NCBI GenBank assembly: GCA_964644605.1
Contig: CAZXWS010000071.1
Coordinates: 1-9,080, forward strand
DNA: 9,080 nt
Reading direction: 5' to 3'
DNA from: CAZLAJ01 sp964644605
GTDB taxonomy: Bacteria > Patescibacteriota > Microgenomatia > UBA1406 > GWC2-37-13
Shown here: positions 4,911 to 9,080 of the stretch, in pieces
Position numbering within the stretch: position 1 is the stretch's first letter
Layout of the letters: each line of letters starts with the position of its first letter
Program-made: the position numbers and the translations under genes
Notes under the pieces: generated by a model
The model's database searches: none
Told to the model about the DNA's origin: nothing
Seen by the model: the letters and a program-made list of their open reading frames with translations, nothing else

Positions 4911-7786
4911 ACAAAAAAAAATTAAGGCAAGAGCATCCACAGCTTTTGGTATACCTGCTCTTGTTTATAAGTTTTTTTTCATTGATTCGGACAGTTTTTC
5001 TTCTCTGGAATTCTTATTTGCCTGATTTTAGTGTATTCTACGCATCCGCTCGTTTATTCTTGCTCGGGAAAAATCCCTATATCGATCCTACGCTTTATAC
5101 AGCTATCAACTACCCTCCTGTTACTTTATTCATTCTTATGCCGATTTCGTTTATTACGTTCGCAGTGTCATCAAAAATATGGTTAACATTTTCATTGTTT
5201 TGTTTAGGAGTCTCACTTTTATTGCTCAAGCAGATTACCAAGGCTTCGTGGCTTATGTTTACCATTATTTTTTTAATTATCTGTATATCATTTCCGCTAA
5301 AGTTTACCTTGGGTATGGGCCAGATTAATCTTATTCTTCTTTCGCTGCTTGTCGGAATGCTGTACGGTTTATATAAAAAGAACGAATACGCTGCGGGTAT
5401 TTTTCTGGGATTCGCGATTATCATAAAACTCTTCCCGCTGTTTTTATTAATTCCGATACTCATGCACAAAAAATGGCGAGTAGCGATCACTGCTGTGCTA
5501 GTAACAATTGGGCTTACTCTTATATCATTTATCTTTATAAATCCTTCTTTTTACACGTTTTACTTTAATAACACATTACTTCCTCTCATAAAAAATCCCG
5601 CTGGCAGTATTTACTATAACCAATCAATCACTGGTGTCGATGCTCGACTGGGTTTGCCAATTTTTGTGACCTACATACAGCGATTATTGTTACTGTGTAT
5701 TACTCTTTTTACTATAAAAAAATCTAAATCTTTGTTCCTTTCGATTTCTGTAATGTTGACATTCGTGCTTCTCACTAATAGTTTCACATGGCAGCATCAT
5801 CATATTCTTTTAATAATTCCTTTTTTTCTCTTACTGCAACAAAAGAAACACTACATCTACAATTTCTTTCTTTTGCTGGCTGCTTTCCTCATAAGTATTA
5901 ATATTAGGAATCCTAAAGTATATGATCATGCGTTTGTATCTTCAATTATTCTGTCGCATGGATTTATTGGAGCATTTATAGTATGGCTACTGCAAATAGA
6001 CATAAACATGATAATAAATATTCTCATGCGATTGACTAAAATCTCAATCAAAAAATATCTACCATTTATAAGCATTTTCATCTTTTTTTTAGGCAGTGCC
6101 ATCTATGTAACCTATCCACTAATTTTTCACCTGAATGATTACATAGCTGAAAATCAGGACGCAGTACTTATAAGTTGGATATTGAAATGGGATCAATATG
6201 CCCTTACCCATAACATGCTTCGAATTTTTAATGCGCCGATTTATTATCCCTACCATAATTCGCTTGCCTACTCAGATGCACACTTTACAGCAGCACTGCT
6301 TGCATTACTTCCAGGCCCTTTTTTGAGAGAGCCAATCGCTCTCTTTAACTTCAACTTACTGCTTTCTTTTACACTACTCGGATTTTGTACATATTTGCTC
6401 GCATATACAGTTACTCATCATCATTACAGTTCAATAGTAAGTGGTTTACTCGCTGCTTTCTCCACATATGTTGTATCTAAATACATGCATCTTCAAATAA
6501 TTGAAATATTTTTCATTCCACTCTGCATACTGTTTTTTATAAAGTTTATTGAGACTAGAAAAACGAAGTACCTACTGCTTACAGTGCTCATGTTTATTGC
6601 ACAAACCTACAACAGTTTTCTTCCAGGCTTTTTTTTACTTTTTATTTTTCTCATTTATTCAGTGATTTATTATCGTTCGTTTACGGGTAAATTCGGAGAA
6701 TACACAACACTTAAAAATATTTTGATTGTACTTGGCGCTATACTCATGATCATTCCTATCACACTCCCCTATTTTTCAGTATCCAAGCAGTTCGGTTATG
6801 TCCGTGATATTCGGGACACCATACAGTTTGCGAATCGCCCTGAATATACCTTTTACCCCAGTGACAAAACACGACTCAATTCATTGATAAAAAATTTGCT
6901 ATACAAAAATGACAAAGGACCATTTTATTATGACGGATATATAGGTTTGGCGTTTTTTGCACTGAGTCTATTTTCAATAATCTATTTTCTAAAAAATCGA
7001 AAAAAATATAAAAATTCAGCAGCATATTTATTTCTTTTTGTAGGGGTGGGCGCATGGATACTGAGTTTCGGACCTGCATGGCAGTGGCGAGGACATGTAG
7101 TGAAACTGCCATTTATTATTCCTCTCCCCTATGCAATTTTTTATTATATAGTGCCTGGATTTAAAGGGTTTCGCAACTCTGCTCGCTGGGAAATGCTCTT
7201 TGTGTTTGCTTTTTCAATTTTCATCGGTATTGTGCTCGCTCAGTTTCTTCGAACAAAAAATAAATACTGGAGTATCGCACTCACCGTATTGACGGCGATT
7301 GCGGTCCTGGGTGAATTTACTTTCCCATTCCATTACTACACAATCCCACACCAAAAATCATTTCCGCCGGTGTACTCCTACTTAAATTCTCTAAAAAACA
7401 CAAATGCTGTAATACATTTGCCTTGGTATAACTGGGATGTGCTACCCTATTCGCACGATGAACAGATTCGCATGTATTACAGCACCGTAAATTTCATACC
7501 TATGGTAAATGGCGGTAGTGGCTTTTCACCGCCTCCATGGCAGAGTGATGCAAAAAACTTTGCTGCCCAATTTCCCAACAAAGCAACAATTCAGTGGTTA
7601 CAAAAAAATAAAATATCTGTGTTAGTGTTACATAAAAAAGACTATGATATGCTTTCACAAAAAAATGTAAGCATGTCTGGTAAAAAAGTACCAAGCGGCG
7701 ATGAAATGATGCAAATATTGACTCAGTATCCAAATATAACTATTTTAAAAATATTAGGCGACGATGTCGTGTATCGATTGAAATAA
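4904..7786 (+). CDS. Fusion of a GT87-like mannosyltransferase half and a second GT-C-like membrane protein
   Basis: The 960-aa product has two parts. Residues 1 to about 370 show GT87 (DUF2029) marks: DFSVFYASARLFLLGKNPY (41-59), INYPP (68-72), GMGQINLILL (137-146), KLFPLFLL (175-182) and WQHHHILL (296-303). GT87 includes polyprenyl-phosphomannose-dependent mannosyltransferases. From about 385 a second multi-pass protein begins, with YPLIFHLNDYI (404-414), an acidic loop QDAVLISWILKW (418-429), YYPYHNSLAYSDAHF (447-461), GFKGFRNSARWEML (752-765) and a soluble tail (about 815-960) with VIHLPW, MVNGGSGFSPP and ISVLVLHKKDY. That arrangement is known from large uncharacterised GT-C/YfhO-like proteins and is a full-length protein by itself. 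There is no stop or frameshift at the junction. The ATG at 4904 overlaps the upstream stop; a TTG at 4892 would add four residues. AGGA at 4885-4888 is rather distant for a ribosome-binding site. Confidence 0.85.
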   Translation: MVNKKKLRQEHPQLLVYLLLFISFFSLIRTVFLLWNSYLPDFSVFYASARLFLLGKNPYIDPTLYTAINYPPVTLFILMPISFITFAVSSKIWLTFSLFCLGVSLLLLKQITKASWLMFTIIFLIICISFPLKFTLGMGQINLILLSLLVGMLYGLYKKNEYAAGIFLGFAIIIKLFPLFLLIPILMHKKWRVAITAVLVTIGLTLISFIFINPSFYTFYFNNTLLPLIKNPAGSIYYNQSITGVDARLGLPIFVTYIQRLLLLCITLFTIKKSKSLFLSISVMLTFVLLTNSFTWQHHHILLIIPFFLLLQQKKHYIYNFFLLLAAFLISINIRNPKVYDHAFVSSIILSHGFIGAFIVWLLQIDINMIINILMRLTKISIKKYLPFISIFIFFLGSAIYVTYPLIFHLNDYIAENQDAVLISWILKWDQYALTHNMLRIFNAPIYYPYHNSLAYSDAHFTAALLALLPGPFLREPIALFNFNLLLSFTLLGFCTYLLAYTVTHHHYSSIVSGLLAAFSTYVVSKYMHLQIIEIFFIPLCILFFIKFIETRKTKYLLLTVLMFIAQTYNSFLPGFFLLFIFLIYSVIYYRSFTGKFGEYTTLKNILIVLGAILMIIPITLPYFSVSKQFGYVRDIRDTIQFANRPEYTFYPSDKTRLNSLIKNLLYKNDKGPFYYDGYIGLAFFALSLFSIIYFLKNRKKYKNSAAYLFLFVGVGAWILSFGPAWQWRGHVVKLPFIIPLPYAIFYYIVPGFKGFRNSARWEMLFVFAFSIFIGIVLAQFLRTKNKYWSIALTVLTAIAVLGEFTFPFHYYTIPHQKSFPPVYSYLNSLKNTNAVIHLPWYNWDVLPYSHDEQIRMYYSTVNFIPMVNGGSGFSPPPWQSDAKNFAAQFPNKATIQWLQKNKISVLVLHKKDYDMLSQKNVSMSGKKVPSGDEMMQILTQYPNITILKILGDDVVYRLK

Positions 7787-7799
7787 CTCATTAAATTGC

Positions 7800-7827
7800 G
7801 TAGGGAACAGTCGCGACTGTTCCCTAC
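7800..7827. repeat. Perfect 28-bp palindrome, REP-like copy 2
   Basis: GTAGGGAACAGTCG (7800-7813) is directly followed by its reverse complement CGACTGTTCCCTAC (7814-7827). It shares the GTAGGGAAC foot with the hairpin at 1116-1146, while the differing inner bases change in pairs. It lies 13 bp after the stop of the 960-aa gene and 10 bp before the next ATG (7838). No T tract follows on the plus strand, so it is a poor classical terminator, though a strong transcript hairpin would form. Confidence 0.75.
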
Positions 7828-7837
7828 AGAAATAATT

Positions 7838-7948
7838 ATGAAAAATAAAATAAATATAATAATGATTTTGTGGAGTATTGTCGTTATCGCAGTCTATTAC
7901 TACAATTTACTCTGTCGTGCACATCTATGTTTACACTTGCCATTTTAA
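7838..7948 (+). other. 36-codon hydrophobic ORF: displaced 5' part of the next gene, or upstream ORF
   Basis: ATG at 7838 opens a 36-codon frame ending at TAA 7946-7948. The peptide begins MKNKINIIMILWSIVVIAVY, a basic start followed by a membrane helix, as expected for the first segment of a multi-pass protein. It overlaps by 22 bp the ATG (7927) of the large GT-C-like frame, which lies in the -1 frame. Relatives of that type often carry a further N-terminal helix, so the two frames may be one gene broken by an indel around 7915-7945. No slippery heptamer is seen for programmed shifting. A genuine short overlapping gene is possible but less likely. Confidence 0.45.
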
Positions 7949-9080
7949 TCGGACTCTATGCCTATACGATTTTTTCCATGGGCATATTTCATGCACTCTA
8001 TACTCCTAATATTTTAATTATCAATACTTTATACGTAATTATTTCTATTTTCTTATTGCACAAACATGTGTTAAAGCAAAAGCCACAGTCACTATCGAAA
8101 TTTGAAACCGCAATTATCCTCATTATTTTTCTTCAGCTTGGTATCAACTGTATTGGAACACTCGGACCAGAACTCGCTTTTGATGCCTTGTGGTACCATC
8201 TCACGCTTCCTAAACTATTTATTACACTGCACAGAATCACGTATATTCCTGGCGGCTTACTGTATTACTCCACTATGCCCAAACTCATTGAGATGCTCTA
8301 TATCCCCGCACTAATATTCAGCAATGAAATAGCCGCGAAAACAATACATTTTGTATTCGGAATAGTAACAATCTTCGCGATATATTCGTTGAGTAGAAAG
8401 GTACTGAATCGTACTTACTCTCTTTTTGCGGTGCTCATTTTTACCTCAAATTTGGTGTTTGCGTGGGAAATGACAACAGCATATATCGACTTAGGACGAA
8501 CATTTTTTGAACTTATGGCTTTGTATGGATTCATTAACTACTTTAAAGAACATAAAAAGAAATGGATAGTAATAACTGCAGTTTTGCTAGGCTTTGCGGT
8601 AAGTACTAAACTGCTCGCAATTGGATCAATTGCCGTATTTATAATCGTTTACCTCGCGCTCAACAAGCGGCAGTTTAAACATCTCACATTTCTTTTAATA
8701 GTTCCCCTCATCATTGCCGCGCCATGGTTTATATTTTCTTTTATATCAACTGGAAACCCAGTATTTCCTTTTTTCACACCAATTTATAAAACTGATGCAT
8801 CACTCAGTTTGCTAAATCCTTTTAAATTTTTAAGAGATATTTTTATACTTTTTACCTCAGCTGATGATCCCGTATCATCGCTCTATCTAGTTTTACTTCC
8901 TCTCGCAGTAAGTGTTTATCACTCGCTCAAAAAACCGTTAAAAATTATTTTCTTGTACTGTATATTGACACTGTGTGTATGGTACGTGACACCTCGAACT
9001 GGTGGAGGAAGATTTATACTACCCTATTTGCCCGCATTTTCCATAGCGGCTGCAGCCACTATCCAGTACGTAAAATCAAC
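7927..9080 (+). CDS. GT-C-like membrane glycosyltransferase (3' end outside window)
   Basis: The frame is open from ATG 7927 to the window end, with 384 complete codons and no stop. It has about nine or ten hydrophobic segments. Diagnostic for GT39/RgtA-like GT-C proteins is the loop after the third helix, GPELAFDALWYHLTLPKLF (80-98), with acidic residues Glu82 and Asp86. Next come STMPKLIEMLY (115-125), TTAYIDLGRTFFEL (183-196), STKLLAIGS (226-234), GNPVFPFF (276-283) and TPRTGGGRFILPYLPAF (355-371), a conserved loop entering a late helix. It likely transfers a sugar from a lipid-phosphate donor outside the membrane; substrate unknown. It follows the 960-aa gene after a 140-bp gap holding the palindrome and a short frame in another phase. 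That frame may carry its true N-terminus, so the start at 7927 is provisional. No Shine-Dalgarno motif is visible. Confidence 0.8.
   Translation, partial: MFTLAILIGLYAYTIFSMGIFHALYTPNILIINTLYVIISIFLLHKHVLKQKPQSLSKFETAIILIIFLQLGINCIGTLGPELAFDALWYHLTLPKLFITLHRITYIPGGLLYYSTMPKLIEMLYIPALIFSNEIAAKTIHFVFGIVTIFAIYSLSRKVLNRTYSLFAVLIFTSNLVFAWEMTTAYIDLGRTFFELMALYGFINYFKEHKKKWIVITAVLLGFAVSTKLLAIGSIAVFIIVYLALNKRQFKHLTFLLIVPLIIAAPWFIFSFISTGNPVFPFFTPIYKTDASLSLLNPFKFLRDIFILFTSADDPVSSLYLVLLPLAVSVYHSLKKPLKIIFLYCILTLCVWYVTPRTGGGRFILPYLPAFSIAAAATIQYVKS

Noticed and set aside
5110..5490. 126-codon minus-strand ORF within the 960-aa gene
   Set aside because: It is antisense to a strongly supported GT87-like coding region and has no recognisable domain.
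7800..7837. Palindrome as a classical intrinsic terminator
   Set aside because: It is followed by AGAAATAATT, not a T tract, on the plus strand. A structural or REP-like role fits better.
8102..8314. 70-codon plus-strand ORF
   Set aside because: It lies wholly inside the open GT-C-like frame that runs from 7927 to the window end, whose peptide has clear family motifs.
1..9080. Alternative genetic code (UGA as Gly or Trp)
   Set aside because: All large genes read cleanly with the standard code and have no in-frame TGA. The lack of TGA stops among so few genes is not evidence by itself.

Overview
The window is AT-rich and tightly packed and reads like bacterial chromosome. Low G+C, short intergenic distances, near absence of Shine-Dalgarno motifs, many multi-pass membrane glycosyltransferases and intergenic patches of degenerate short repeats together suggest an uncultivated Candidate Phyla Radiation (Patescibacteria) bacterium, possibly Microgenomates-like. 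That placement is an inference from style; no phylogenetic marker is present. All genes read through with the standard code, and every visible stop is TAA or TAG.

Layout. Positions 1-132 hold the last codons of an IS30-type transposase. A tRNA-Thr(CGT) gene follows at 175-247 with an extended -10 promoter just upstream and a possible terminator hairpin after it. A 238-aa membrane-anchored protein with two Ig-like (glucodextranase-B-type) extracellular repeats lies at 318-1034. Positions 1035-1480 contain no credible gene but a mosaic of repeats: a 16-bp inverted repeat, a REP-like hairpin, GC-rich hairpins and two degenerate short tandem arrays. On the minus strand, a family 2 glycosyltransferase (3455-2691) overlaps by 17 bp a WaaL/Wzy-type O-antigen ligase or polymerase (2707-1481).

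Divergently from 3480 runs a plus-strand series of large membrane proteins: a 476-aa GT-C-like protein, then a 960-aa protein that appears to fuse a GT87-type mannosyltransferase-like half to a second multi-pass family, then, after a perfect 28-bp palindrome, another GT-C-like protein that runs off the window. The last gene may be frameshifted near its 5' end.

Together the two divergent units look like part of a cell-surface glycan assembly locus. The GT2 enzyme would act on the cytoplasmic side, probably with nucleotide sugars. The GT-C proteins would transfer sugars from polyprenyl-phosphate donors on the outer face of the membrane. The ligase/polymerase would join or polymerise the lipid-linked glycan. 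The substrates cannot be read from the sequence. The most notable non-gene signals are the REP-like palindromes, whose two copies differ by paired (compensatory) changes, and degenerate tandem repeats that extend into the coding sequence of the O-antigen ligase.
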